A stretch of DNA of 32,653 bases from Gryganskiella cystojenkinii (Eukaryota > Mortierellomycota > Mortierellomycetes > Mortierellales > Mortierellaceae): positions 1 to 32,653 of the forward strand of contig JAAAIG010000407.1 in NCBI GenBank assembly GCA_015852425.1, read 5' to 3'. Below are positions 20,910-31,679 of the stretch, piece by piece; within the stretch, counting starts at the first letter, position 1, and the number at the start of each line of letters is the position of its first letter. Under the pieces are notes generated by a model. The model was not told the DNA's origin. It was given only the letters and a program-made list of their open reading frames with translations, and ran no database searches. The position numbers and the translations under genes are program-made.

Positions 20910-23099
20910 TCAAAGGCCTTCATCTGAGATCTGTCGTTCAAGGATCTCATGCCGTATATTGAAGGCCTCGTTAACGATCTGATCCATGTCCAGGTTGGGT
21001 AACCGCATCAGCATGGTCCTGATCTCGGATTGCTCCAACTCCTCGAGAGACTCCTTCAAGTGCTTCAAGACAGCGAGACAAAAAAATGGGTGCAACTCAA
21101 TCCAATCTGGCATCGCAAAATAGGTGTCCCATAACCGCATCGTGTTCTCTAACGAGAGCTCACGCGAAAGGACAAATGGCAGGGCCGAGGCTGCCCATTC
21201 CTTGATATCGACCTCCTCTTCCTCGAAATAGCTATACAGATCCGGGATACATGTCCGGAACAAGGTCATAAAGCTGGCGACGGCTTCGTTAATACTGCAC
21301 GAGCTGAAGTGGTCGTCTATTAGCACGAAACCAATAGACAAAAAATCAGGAAAGTAAGAAACAGGTTAGCAAAAAAAGATGACCATAGCACAGAACTTCC
21401 AATGCTGGTCAGTTTGAGTATTTTCATCTGTTTGACTTACCCAGCATGTTGATCATCTTTTCAAAGCACAAGAAGGCATCGCACTCGCGCTTGACCGAGT
21501 AGATAAAAGGCGCGCACAGATTGACCATAGCCGGGTAATATTCGACGCGATGGTTGTGGTTACAGAACGCACTGATCACGTCCTCAAATATCCGAGGCAT
21601 GTTCCTGCTGGACTCGATGTTGGTCTTGCGCAAGTACCGAGAAATTTCACCCCGGACTCGTTTCGTCATCTCGTTGGGATCTTTTTCGATTTGTTCATAA
21701 TCCAAAAGCTTTTGTCTTTGAGTGGAAACTTCCTTGGAACGATCGGCTTCTTGGATACCGAGCAAGTACAACCAGACCTCCTATTGTATCGCAACCCGCG
21801 ATAGAGAGCAAGAAGGGCGTAAAAAACTGGTTAGGTTCAAAAAGAGATGGAGGGGCGAGAACAGATTTAAAAAGCAAAAAAACAAAGGCTCCCATCGATC
21901 ACGATGCACGCGACCTCAACAGAGGCAAAAAAAAAAAAAAAAAAAGCAGAAGAGCAGTCAACTGGTCTCCCCAAAATCTCAAACAAAGGAGGTAAAGCAG
22001 CCTGGGACAACTGATTTGATATCTGGTGCGCTGCGTGGGAGGAAATGAGGAGAAGGAAATTGATCTCGCAAAGATAAACATAAAAAAAAGAGCGCAGCGT
22101 GGGGTAAAAAAAGGGAAACTGAGAGCCGTCGACAAAGACCGATCGAAGGTTTGGCCGTGAACCCAATGGGCATCCAGGGTTGGTCCACGCACTCTGTGTT
22201 CCGTCTGCAGTCTGGAAAACGAATGAATAAAAAGATTACAGAAGACACAACAAAAAAAGGCAGATTGAATGACCAACAGACCCGCTGGGAGGGTTGGAAG
22301 AGAACTTTGAGGGGATGTGTAGGTGAGGTGCTGTCGGGTAGGGCAGAAGGTGAGCGAGGCCTTAGGCGTCTCTTTCTCTTGGTCAATACAAAGCTCCCAA
22401 AACTTGAATATCGTCCAAAAAAGTGAGAAAAGATTGAACAGAGCGAAGACACGCGAGCAAAAAAAAACAATGTCCCGAAGACAGACGATGTCGGGTCAAA
22501 GCTGTGTGTCCCCTTTCTCTCTGAACCTTCGTTGTCCTCGTCTGTTCCCCTTTGCCATACCCTGCCCTGCCCTGACTATATTCTGCGCATTTCCTTCTCT
22601 CGATCGATCCACGAAAGAAAAAGATCCAGGGATAAAACGAAAGTTGTTTGTCTTTGATATTGGTTTCGTGCAAAAGGGAACAGACAAAGGGGGAGTACAA
22701 TAACAAAAAGAACAAAGTGCTTACCCCACGAATCTCTCTTGAAATGCCATGGCGCGCATAATCCCTCAGCTTGTTGACCTCAACCCAGACTTCAGCATTC
22801 AAGACTTCCTCGTACTCTTCGACTGTGATCGACATGCTGTCCAAGTGCTCTTGGCGGTACTGTTGCAAAGTCCGCTTGTTGTATTTTGAGGGTGAAGAGC
22901 CGTTGCTGTGATGGTTGTACAGAGAGGAGTTGTCGCTGTTGCCGTTACTGCTGCTGCTGTGTTGTGAGTGGTTGTTATATGAGGACGAGGTGTTGTTATT
23001 GTTGGTAAGGCTTTGGTGGTGATGATAGATATAAGCCTGTCGAGACTGCGGCTGTTGCTGCTGTTGTTGCTGCTGAGGTGGTGGTGAGGAGAGTAGCAT
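20910..23099 (-). CDS. TBC-domain protein (Rab-GAP fold)
   Basis: Three exons (minus): 23099-22725, 21780-21441, 21316-20910; 373 aa. The N-terminus (about 1-85) is poly-Gln/Ser/Asn-rich. The TBC domain begins at ARHGISREIRG and continues across the first splice as EVWLYLLG, the usual RGEVWLYLLG block. It then runs through YEQIEKDPNEM, RVRGEISRYLRK, IFEDVISAF, VEYYPAMVNL, FLCFEKMINML, FFEEEEV-like DLYSYFEEEEVDIKEW and MRLWDTYFA. TBC proteins stimulate GTP hydrolysis by Rab GTPases in membrane traffic, using an Arg (IxxDxxR) and a Gln (YxQ) finger. Here the YxQ position reads YYP, so the Gln finger is missing; an Arg could come from VRGEISR. Intron 1 is 944 bp, far longer than any other in the window, and intron 2 is 124 bp. 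I cannot name the Rab target or a yeast orthologue. Confidence 0.85.
21781..22724 (-). other. Long (944 bp) intron 1 of the TBC gene
   Basis: Donor GGG|GTAAGC at 22724 and acceptor ACAATAG at 21781. The flanking exons join as IRG/EVWLYLLG, an uninterrupted conserved block, so no coding exon is expected inside. The intron is pyrimidine-rich on the coding strand and includes a T19 run (A19 at 21927-21945 on +). Other introns in the window are 85-165 bp. Confidence 0.75.
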
Positions 23100-23504
23100 G
23101 GTTGAATCCCAAAAAAATAAATAAAATAATGAAAAAGGCGGGTGGAATGGGGATCAGAGAGACCAAAAGAAAAAGATTCCGGTTTGATCAGCTTTGAAAG
23201 CTTTTTGTGACAGCCAGGGACGACCCTAAATATAAAAAAAAATAGATTCGAGGGGCAGTAGGTGATCTTTCGAATGGGAAAGGGGCGAGGATGGGGATGA
23301 GGATGGGATGAGGAAAGGATGAACAAAAGATGGAATGGTGTGGATGCTTAGGGGATGAGAGAAAGTACAGGAGGAGAGGTAGGGAGGAGTTTCTTTTTTT
23401 TTTTTTTGTTCAACCCCACCAATTGGTAAATTTCCTTTTGGGATCGTTTTATGTTGCACAAGTCGTGAGTGGAGTACGGGAGAACAACAAAAGGACTGGC
23501 TGAC
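23100..23504. other. Spacer between TBC and KDM8 genes
   Basis: 405 bp between tandem minus-strand genes: upstream region of the TBC gene and 3' flank of KDM8. A T14 run lies at 23394-23407. On the coding strand the part near the TBC start is pyrimidine-rich, as at other starts here. Confidence 0.6.
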
Positions 23505-25120
23505 TTAGAACCAAAAGCTGACTGAGAAAGAGGTAGAAAGAGATCGGATATAATGCCACCACTGCAGCGGGATGTACAATAGCTCGCCTGCTTCCAACAC
23601 CGTCTCGACATACTCGGCAGAACGAAACAGCGGGAACTTGATCGGATCTGGGTTCTCGACCTCGACCTGACTCGTGTTACCCAGCAACATAGTACTCGTA
23701 CTCGACCCTTGATTTCTCTCTTTATCTTCTTTAGTCCTTCCCAACTTCGAGTCATCGTCACCACTTAGGCCTTCCATATGACTTGCACTGCCAAAACTGT
23801 AAAGCTTTCGTGTCTGCTCTGGCGAGTACAATCGAACGTACTTTTGGCCAACAACTTGAGCCAGTAGGTTGTAATAAGGATCTGTGTGCATCGGCGAGAT
23901 GGTTCCTCGAGGACCAAACCATGCGTTCAAGAGCACATCCTCTGGCGGATCGTAGCCTTCTTGTTCTCGAGGTGCGACAAGACAATAGTCCGGAATGTCA
24001 ATATCCTGTCGTAATCGTGGAATCTGATCAAACAGATTATGCTGAGCAAGATACCCTACTGTACGATCCCGATCCTGATCCCCAGCCTTGTTCGTGTCCA
24101 TGATGTAACTGTTGATGAAATCCTTCATAGTCACCATCTTTTGAGTCCACTGCTCATCCGTGTACTGACTGCCGATCTCTATAGGAACCAGTCGATCGGG
24201 CCCTGCGATTTGACAAATCTTTGCAGGGTCACTCCAACGCTCCCTTGCTGGCCAATGGTCAATGGCTCCCGTAATGACCATAGGCGTGCCGCCGAAGGGT
24301 CCATTGATATGATTCTGGAAATCGTCCATGGTTGGTAAATGTATGCGTGGGATCGGGTACTGAATCTTGGGTATCCAATCTGTTTCGGGGGTTTCTTTTT
24401 CCTGATGATAGGCTGTACTTGTCTTTTGACGTTTCCTTGAGGATGATGATGATGGTGATTGTGATGGTGATGAAGAGGAATGCTGTGCCTCTTCCTCGGT
24501 TTCTTGGATCATGCTCTCTAGACCGTCGATGAGCTTAAAGATATAGTCCTTCCTGCCTTGTCCTGCTGCACCGGCCATGACCAAGACTTGATCCGCGGTT
24601 GTAATGGCTTGTCGTAATAATGAGAGGTTCGTTTTCTTGGGAGTGCCGTTTTTATCGAAATGTCCATTGCGGGAATCCAATGAAAGCATTCCAAGCGCTA
24701 GGACCTTCAAGATTCCAGCATCCGTGTAGAGCTCCCTCCAACAGGCTGGTACGTTGCGATAGGGAAATGCATGCAACATCTCGCGAGCCAGGTCGACGAG
24801 AGCATCGGCTTGGAGCAACAGATTTCCGAGAAGATCCTGCTGTGTTTGTGTTGGGTTTAAAGTGGGATTTGACTCGGATTGAATCCTGATAATAGTTTCC
24901 AATGTTTTCCTAGCATCCTCAAGTCCCTTGAAAGGCGCGTATCCACAGCACGACAGAGTACCCTCTAAAATGATCAAAAAGGACCAGCTGATATGCTCAG
25001 TTAGCTTTTATATTTGTGTTTTGTCTTTTGTTATCTCTGAGGTCACATGCGAATTCGAATCACCTTACCAGGATCCGAGGAAGACCAGAGATTGATGTAA
25101 CCGGATGCCAGTGTTTGCAT
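23505..25120 (-). CDS. KDM8: JmjC-domain oxygenase of the KDM8/JMJD5 type
   Basis: Two exons (minus): 25120-25069 and 24964-23505; 503 aa. The intron (24965-25068, 104 bp, GTAAGG...TTAG) splits a Glu codon in [15 protein letters not shown]. An N-terminal helical region (about 1-170), a Ser-rich linker with RKRQK, then the JmjC domain. Landmarks: [20 protein letters not shown] with iron ligands His377 and Asp379, [47 protein letters not shown] with iron ligand His488, and C-terminus FSVSFWF. These match human JMJD5 block by block, including the Phe/Trp-ending C-terminus. Human JMJD5 is a 2-oxoglutarate/Fe(II) enzyme; arginyl hydroxylase activity is best supported, while histone demethylase activity is disputed. 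Compared with the human order, about 30 low-complexity residues are inserted (about 409-446) between KLYS and [11 protein letters not shown]. Divergent from NAA15. Confidence 0.93.
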
Positions 25121-25208
25121 TGGTTGTTGTCGATGGAATAAAGGTCAGATAGGTCGAATGTTAATGCTCGCGACCGCCACCAAGTCGCGACTAATAAAAA
25201 AAAGTCGA

Positions 25209-25216
25209 TGACGTCA
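25209..25216. promoter_or_regulatory. CRE/ATF-type palindrome TGACGTCA
   Basis: An exact 8-bp CRE, the site bound by CREB/ATF-type bZIP factors (Atf1/Sko1 class in fungi). It sits 93 bp upstream of the KDM8 ATG in the minus direction and 208 bp upstream of the NAA15 ATG. Use by either gene is inferred from position. Confidence 0.55.
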
Positions 25217-25350
25217 CGAAAACTGGTGGCTGCTCGCCTGGGGTGAGAGATGCGATCACTTTTTGAAGAGAACAAAAAGGAACCGACCACTCGTGCATTT
25301 CGATTTCTTTTTTTTGAATCACCTCACTCTTTTGCAAACGCGCTCGAAAA

Positions 25351-25371
25351 CGACGACGACGACGACGACGA
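25351..25371 (+). repeat. Trinucleotide run (CGA)7
   Basis: Seven CGA units about 54 bp upstream of the NAA15 start, in the presumed leader. Likely length-variable. Confidence 0.85.
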
Positions 25372-25424
25372 AGTAGCAAGCACGAACGACTTCTCTGTTT
25401 GCCCAACCACCCCTGTATACAACC

Positions 25425-28400
25425 ATGAGAGAACTCCCCCAGAAGGAAGCCAATCTGTTCAAGCAGATCCTGGTAAAAAAAACAAAACGTCTCGAATCAA
25501 CAATCAAATTCACGAGGCAAATGGGACTGGGATCTAACAATCTCATTTACATCATGGATAGAAATGCTACGAGAACAAACAGTACAAGAAAGGATTTAAG
25601 GGTGCCGAGCAGATCTTGAAAAAGTTCCCTGAGCATGGAGGTACCTCGATTTTTTTCTTTTTTATTCGGTACGCGGAAATGAACAACAAGCGAGTTACTT
25701 TTCTTAACACTCCTCTACTTCATTAGAAACATTGGCCTTGAAGGGACTCTTCTACAACCACCTTGACAAGAAGGAAGAAGCCTACGAGTTTGTCAAGAAG
25801 GGTCTTCGCCACGACATCAAAAGTCATATCTGTAAGGGTCGTTTGAGTCAAAGAAAACTTATACGCGGAGTTATACGACCCAAAGGCTGACGAAACGACC
25901 TTCTTTTTCTCTTTGAACAGGCTGGCATGTTTATGGGCTTTTGTATCGTTCGGACAAGAATTACGAGGAGGCGTTGAAGTGCTACTCTCAGGCCTTGAGG
26001 ATCGACAAGGAAAATATTCAGATCATGCGGGACTACTCTTTGCTTCAGATCCACACCCGAAACTACGAGGCCCTTGTCGACACGCGTCATCAGCTACTTG
26101 AACTTCGTCCTCAGAACAGACAGTTCTGGATCGGATTAGCCATCGCTTACCAGATGATGGGCAAGCCTGATCTCGGAGTCAAGGTCTTGGCCGCCTACGA
26201 GGACACTCTCAAGGTATGCAATCTACAGCATAGCTACGAATTTTTAAAGTCTCGATGTTCTTTAGCTCGATCCCTTTTTCGGAAACTTACAGGTGTCTTC
26301 ATTCTTTGGTTTCGTCTTACAGGATATCCCCACCAAGCCCGACTATGAGCACAGCGAGATGCTCTTGTACCACAACTCTCTTTTGGAGGAGGTCGGCGAT
26401 ATCGAGGCTGCGTTCGACCATTTGGATACCATTGAAAAGCATGTTTGTGACGTGAAGGCGATCCGGGAGAAGCGCGCTCAGTATCTTTTGACTTTGGGAA
26501 GGAATCAGGAAGCTGAGGCTGCTTACAGACAGCTCATTGCCCACAACCCCGACAATTTTGCCTACATTGAGGGACTACGCAAGTCTATGGGTCTCGATGC
26601 GAAGGACTTGACCATCGAGGAGGAAATCAAAATTGTCGAGATGCTCAAAGAGCTTCAAAAGGAATACCCTCGATCCAACGCCGTGAAGCGTCTTCCACTT
26701 CGCTATGCTAGCGGAGACACGTTCGTGACCGTTGTGGATGATTACCTTCGCAACATGCTTAGGAAGGGTGTTCCCTCCTTGTTTGTCAACATCAAGACTC
26801 TGTATACCAACAAGGAGAAGGAGGCAGCCATTGAAAGGCTTGCTCTCGGATATCTTGCCGCTCTCGACAAGTCCAAGGGTTTCGATCACTCTGGTAGGCT
26901 GGATAGAGAGGGGTTATTATTGTTTTTTTTCCATTGTTTAAGAAAACTCAAATTAACTGGCCCTTCCCGTACTGCCCCTCACATTTGTAGGCTCGTCCAT
27001 TGAGCCACCAACGGCCCTTCTTTGGACTCTTTACTTTCTCGCTCAGCACTTTGACTTCAAGCGGGATACGGACAAGGCACTGGGATACATCAACCGGGCT
27101 ATTGAGCACACTCCGACATTGGTCGAACTTCATATGACCAAGGGCCGTATTCTCAAACACGCCGGTGATTCGAATGCCGCCATGGAATCGCTGAACGAGG
27201 CTCGTGAGCTAGATTTGCAGGATCGTTTCATCAATTCCAAGTGTACAAAGTATATGCTGAGAGCAGACAAAGTCCCCGAAGCCGAGAAGACCGTTGTTCT
27301 TTTTGCGCGTGCCGATATCGCAGATCCATTGAATGATCTCGTCGATATGCAGGCTCAATGGTATTTGCTCGAAGCCGGAGAGAGTCATCTTCGCCAGGGT
27401 CAGACTGGAAAGGCCTTGAAGCGTTTCCACCAGGTCGAGAAGGTAAGGAAACTCTACGCGCATGAGGAACTCGCATGAAGACGGAGTACATACACAGCAT
27501 CGATCATGTTCACATGAGACTGACCATTCCCCTTTTCACGTTGCTTGTGAACAACCGGACATCATTAGCACTTTGCCGAGTTTACTGAGGACCAGCTTGA
27601 CTTCCACATGTACTGTCTCCGCAAGATGACCTTGAGGGCCTACATTTCGTAAGTGACACCTGCAATCTAATCATTGATATATATTTGATTGATGGCTACA
27701 TGACATAACTGATCCTTTTTTCAATTTTGACTTTTTTCTCAGACTCTTGAAGCTCGAAGATCAACTTCGTTCGCACAAGTCGTTTGTACGTGCAGCCCAG
27801 GGTGCAGTCCAGTGTTATGCAAGCCTCTTTGATCAACCCGACGGTGTTGAGCCCCCAGAGATGGAGGGCATGACTGATGCCGAGAAGAAGAAGTATCGTA
27901 ACAAGCAGCGCAAGGCTGAGCTTAAGGCGCAGAAGGAGGCCGAGGAGAAGAAGGCCCAGGCTGATCAGGAGCTGGCCAAGAAGGGTGGTAAAATTGACGA
28001 AGACCCCGAGGGACTCAAGTACACAAAGACTGAGGATCCTCTCGGTGAGGCTCTCAAGTTCTTGAGACCCCTGCAGGAGCTGGCTGCAGAGCGTATCGAG
28101 ACGCATCTGATGGGCTTTGAGATTTATATTCGCAAGAGTAAGTTCGCTTTTGTTTTGTGTTGCTTTGGGCTTATTTGCCGTTGCCATGTATCTTGAAGGC
28201 ATTATTACTTACTATTACTCGACGTTTCATGGTTCATTTGCTACCCAAAACAGACAAGATTCTTCTTGCTTTAAGGTCGCTTTTGAAGGCTATCAAGATT
28301 GATTCTAGCAATGCCACGGTTCATGAGCAGCTCGTTCGTTTTGCTTTGGCTGTCCAGAAAGCCGGTTCATCCCTGACTCCCGCCGTCAAGGCTGTTGTTG

Positions 28401-28726
28401 ATAAGCATTGGGAGACTCTCTACCATGGGCAGGATCTGGCTACGTTTTGCGCAGAATTCTTGAAGAAGGCAGAGGGGCAAGGGTCGGTGCCAGACTTAAT
28501 CTCGGCCGCGATTGCATCATCATTGATCGAGGCCAAGAAGGATAAGGCCGAGTCAATCTTGTTCTTGATGACGGACGATAACAAGTACCAAAAGTCGAGA
28601 TCTTTGGAGTCAGTCTTGGTGGCGCAAAAGACGCTTAGGAGCATGCGTTCGAGCCGCGTGCAAGAGTTTAGAGTCAAGGCGGCAGAATGGTTCCCAAGAG
28701 CATCCGTCTTCAAGGCCAGTGCCTAA
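25425..28726 (+). CDS. NAA15: NatA N-terminal acetyltransferase auxiliary subunit NAA15 (Nat1)
   Basis: Nine exons: 25425-25472, 25562-25640, 25727-25831, 25921-26213, 26323-26893, 26991-27442, 27569-27648, 27743-28137, 28254-28726; 831 aa, close to the human (866) and yeast (854) proteins. It is the TPR scaffold that anchors NatA to ribosomes and positions the Naa10 catalytic subunit, acetylating nascent N-termini after Met removal. Diagnostic blocks: [108 protein letters not shown], and [15 protein letters not shown] Lys/Glu-rich segment in exon 8 ([19 protein letters not shown]) corresponds to the basic helix of family members, and [17 protein letters not shown] to their C-terminal region. 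All eight introns are 86-126 bp GT-AG, and every junction keeps the frame. Starts 304 bp from the divergent KDM8 start. Confidence 0.95.
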
Positions 28727-28842
28727 AGGCGGTGCCATAAAAGGTGTGATGGTGCGAGAAGTGAGACTGTTAACTTTATTAAAGCTCGATCGGGTCATGA
28801 ACATAAACCCTGAACACAGAATTTCGAAAGAATCACTCCATC

Positions 28843-30041
28843 ATGCTACCTCGACACGTCATTCCATCCATCGTCCCCCTTGTTCCTTCTTTGTCAGCCA
28901 TCTCAGGACAGTCTGCATCCCGTTCTCATGTCCTTCTCATTCAGTCACGGCGTCATTATGCCTGTCAGATTCATTACCCGACCAAATTAGGCCAGCTCAG
29001 GCACAAACTTCGAGGATTCGGACAGGGCCACATTGAACTTGACCTGAACCATTCCCCCGGTCTTGCTCTGCTGACACTCTCCAATCCCGAGAAACACAAT
29101 GCCCTCACAGGCAAGATGATGGCCGAGCTCGCTGACTGTATAGATTTCTTGGACGAAGCCACCTCAAACACAACCTCTTTACCAGAGCTGAATCCCGAAT
29201 CCGCGTTGGTCTTGAAGAGTCGGGGCATATCCCTCAAGAAAGTGGATCAGGAGCAAAAAAATATCTTGGATGGTCTCGTTGGCGTCATTGTTACCGGAGC
29301 CGGACAAAAGTCCTTTTGCGCTGGGCTTGGTAAGCGGTCTTGATGGCCCTTGATCATTTCCTTTTTCTCATTCCTTTCATCCTCGTATGCTGATACTCTC
29401 TTCACTCGTTTTTCTACTTAGATCTCTCGGCGGCCAAAAAGACCCTTCTCACTTCACAAGCAGGATCCGAGATGTCGGCCCTCATGGTATCGACCCTGAC
29501 GCGTTTCCTACGCCTCCCTTTGATGACCATGGCCGCGATCGAAAAAGCCGCAATCGGTGGTGGAGCCGAGATGACGACTTGGTGCGATCACCGCTGTTTA
29601 GCAGATCAGGCCAAAATCCAGTTTGTTCAAACTCAAATGGGCGTTGTCACCGGTTGGGGTGGTGCCTCAAGACTCTTGAACATTGTCCCGCGTTCAACAG
29701 CCTTGAGGTTACTCGGAGCCGCGACGCCGATCAAGGGAGGACAAGAAGCTGTTCGGATCGGGTTTGCGCAGGTCGCTGCGCCTGCTGGAGGCAGCGCTCT
29801 TGCAACAGCGACAGAGTTCATGCAAGACTACGTCTGGGAGAAGCGACCAGACTCAAATCAGGAAGGAGGTGCAAGACGCTGTGTTAAAGCTGTGCGGTCG
29901 TTCAAGAAGATTGTGAGTCTCGGCACCGATCATGACAACATTGAACGAGTCTCTGAACTGGAAAAGGATCTGTTCAAAGAACTCTGGGGTGGTCCTGATA
30001 ACTTGGCTAGAGTCGAGGCTGCTTCTTCCAAGAAATCTTAG
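28843..30041 (+). CDS. Mitochondrial crotonase-fold enzyme, ECHDC1-like (ethylmalonyl-CoA decarboxylase type)
   Basis: Exons 28843-29329 and 29422-30041, 92-bp intron GTAAGC...TTAG splitting an Asp codon; 368 aa. The N-terminus (MLPRHVIPSIVPLVPSL, then SRRH) looks like a mitochondrial presequence. Crotonase landmarks: LALLTLSNPEKHNALTGKMM, then VGVIVTGAGQKSFCAGLDL (first oxyanion-hole region), TRFLRLPLMTMAAIEKAAIGGG, AEMTTWCDHRCLADQAKIQF, MGVVTGWGGASRLL, and ELWGGPDNLARVEA near the end. The LTRFLRLPL and WGGPDNL blocks resemble animal ECHDC1 (LTRFMRLPL, WGGPANL) more than classical enoyl-CoA hydratase. ECHDC1 removes stray ethylmalonyl-CoA made by carboxylases, a metabolite-repair role (cytosolic in animals). 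A stretch of about 30 residues before GVIVTG is extra relative to ECHDC1. A plain enoyl-CoA hydratase remains possible. It begins 116 bp after the NAA15 stop. Confidence 0.85.
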
Positions 30042-30236
30042 AAACATAGACATCAGCAGGATTTCTTTTTGATTATAGACGACAAAAGTATAGAAAGATC
30101 GAGCAGAAGACGACGATGTTGATGGCATAATTGTGTAAAAAAAATATTTACAGTAAAAACACACAGAACTCAAGCGTGACCGCGACGATATATATCTCTA
30201 TATTTTGTGCTTGCGCACACTCTTGTTTTTTTTTTT

Positions 30237-31679
30237 TTATTTCTTGATCAAGGACTCGATTGCTGACAGGACAACGCATTTTCTCTTAATCTTTTTGGGT
30301 TTCGCAGGCAACTTCTTTTTCGTGTAACTGTTGTATCCATGGACAGAGTGGGCCTTCTTGTAATAGGAGTCATTGATGTCACTACCATCCTCGTCAAATT
30401 CATCATCGTCCAAGAACGTAGATGAACCTACAGAACCCTCAACATCACTTCCTTCCAAGAATGCTAGACCATGGATACCGCGTGTGCTGTCATTGGACCA
30501 ACGTCTCTTCTCCAACGGAACAATATGCTTTGTTGGACGAGACGGAGTCAAAGGAAGATGCAAGGCAGAGAACGTCGAGAGAGAAAGAGTAGGAGAGGAA
30601 ACCGTCGCAAGTGCTGTTGAGGAGGAGACTGGGGACATGTTCCTGAACCTTGCAGGAAGTGAAGGTGTGGACCGGGCAAAGGACTGTTGATGGTAATGTG
30701 ACAGAGAATGTGGTTTTGAACTCTTGGTGATTGTGGAACGAACAGGAGCCGAGGACAAGAAAGCAGATCTCTCGGTTGCCGAGGGTCGTCTTTGAGCCAA
30801 TCTAGAGTCCGATGTGTGCAATGGAAGGGCTGGAAGGGACTTCTCGGCGCTCGACCTTGGGGACTTCCTGGAAGAGGACGGAGTAGGTGCGCGATGCATG
30901 GTCCGGTGGTCGAGGCTCCAGTTAGAACTGACAGCACTGTTCATGCTGCTACAACGACTTGAAGCTGGGATCTCGGACGAGTTTCGAGGGGAAGTCAACG
31001 GTTGGAAAGAAGAGATATATGACGAGGAAGAGGTCATGGAGCTGGTCCGAATGGGGATAGTTGATACCAAATCTGAGGGCGATGGCAGCAGAGACGGATG
31101 GTGGTCCGCTGTCGGAAAGGCAGAGGAGGCACAATTGATTATATCCTCAGTCGTCACGAGAGAGGTGTCGTTATTGGTGATGGTCATTATTGGACTCGTT
31201 CCCAACTCGTATTTAGGTGTGTTGTTGTCATCAAGAGTGGAAGAGTTGGTGGCAGTGATGAGAGAGTCATAAGTTGAAGGAGAAATAATGTGCATGGACG
31301 GGGTAGGCTTGGACCAGAGTGGGACCTGTTGTTGACTGGAACGCGTCTTTGCACTGCCAGACTCGGGGAGTGGTAAAGGTGGAGGTGTTCCGTCGGAAGA
31401 CGATTGATTATCGGGTTCGTCATCGTAACCAAACGTGAATCGAACGCGTCTTTTTGAACCGTCGGAAAGAATCGAGTCAGAGTAGGCGGCGGTCGTTTGA
31501 CGGGGGTGTTGTGGAAAGGTGCTGAGATATGCAGAAGAAGGGGAAGAGGTGAAGGTGGGGGACGAGGAGGGAAGTGAAGTGAGAGTAGGAGAGGATGAGG
31601 AAGAGCGAAGAGAAGTGAAAGTAGGGGAGGACGAGCGGAGCGAGTCTGCTGAAGACGCTATGGGCTGTGAGTCTGGCAT
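30237..31679 (-). CDS. Ser-rich protein of unknown function with an RVxF-like motif
   Basis: Single-exon frame of 480 aa, ATG at 31679. I recognise no domain. The N-terminus has a degenerate repeat (SSSPTFTSLR, SSSSPTLTSLP, SSSPTFTSSP, about 16-47). KRRVRFTFGYDDE at 76-88 contains RVRF, a fit to the PP1-docking consensus [RK]-x-V-x-F, with basic residues before and acidic residues after, as is usual for real PP1 regulators. The rest is Ser/Thr/Pro-rich with scattered SP/TP sites. An acidic stretch (LDDDEFDEDGSD) precedes a Lys-rich C-terminus (YTKKKLPAKPKKIKRK), a possible nuclear signal. Length, lack of stops and codon bias support a real gene; function is unknown. Confidence 0.7.
   Translation of the reverse strand: MPDSQPIASSADSLRSSSPTFTSLRSSSSSPTLTSLPSSSPTFTSSPSSAYLSTFPQHPRQTTAAYSDSILSDGSKRRVRFTFGYDDEPDNQSSSDGTPPPLPLPESGSAKTRSSQQQVPLWSKPTPSMHIISPSTYDSLITATNSSTLDDNNTPKYELGTSPIMTITNNDTSLVTTEDIINCASSAFPTADHHPSLLPSPSDLVSTIPIRTSSMTSSSSYISSFQPLTSPRNSSEIPASSRCSSMNSAVSSNWSLDHRTMHRAPTPSSSRKSPRSSAEKSLPALPLHTSDSRLAQRRPSATERSAFLSSAPVRSTITKSSKPHSLSHYHQQSFARSTPSLPARFRNMSPVSSSTALATVSSPTLSLSTFSALHLPLTPSRPTKHIVPLEKRRWSNDSTRGIHGLAFLEGSDVEGSVGSSTFLDDDEFDEDGSDINDSYYKKAHSVHGYNSYTKKKLPAKPKKIKRKCVVLSAIESLIKK

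Larger units (their letters stand above)
25121..25424. promoter_or_regulatory. Divergent promoter, KDM8 / NAA15
   Basis: 304 bp between the two ATGs. It contains the perfect palindrome TGACGTCA at 25209-25216 and a CGA triplet run at 25351-25371 near the NAA15 start. No TATA box is seen. Confidence 0.55.

Noticed and set aside
22383..22724. Continuation of the TBC first exon to 22383
   Set aside because: This is read-through into the 944-bp intron after a good GTAAGC donor; the next exon restores the conserved EVWLYLLG block.
30373..30690. Open frames on the + strand across 30373-31272
   Set aside because: Antisense shadows of the 480-codon Ser-rich gene; translations lack any domain.
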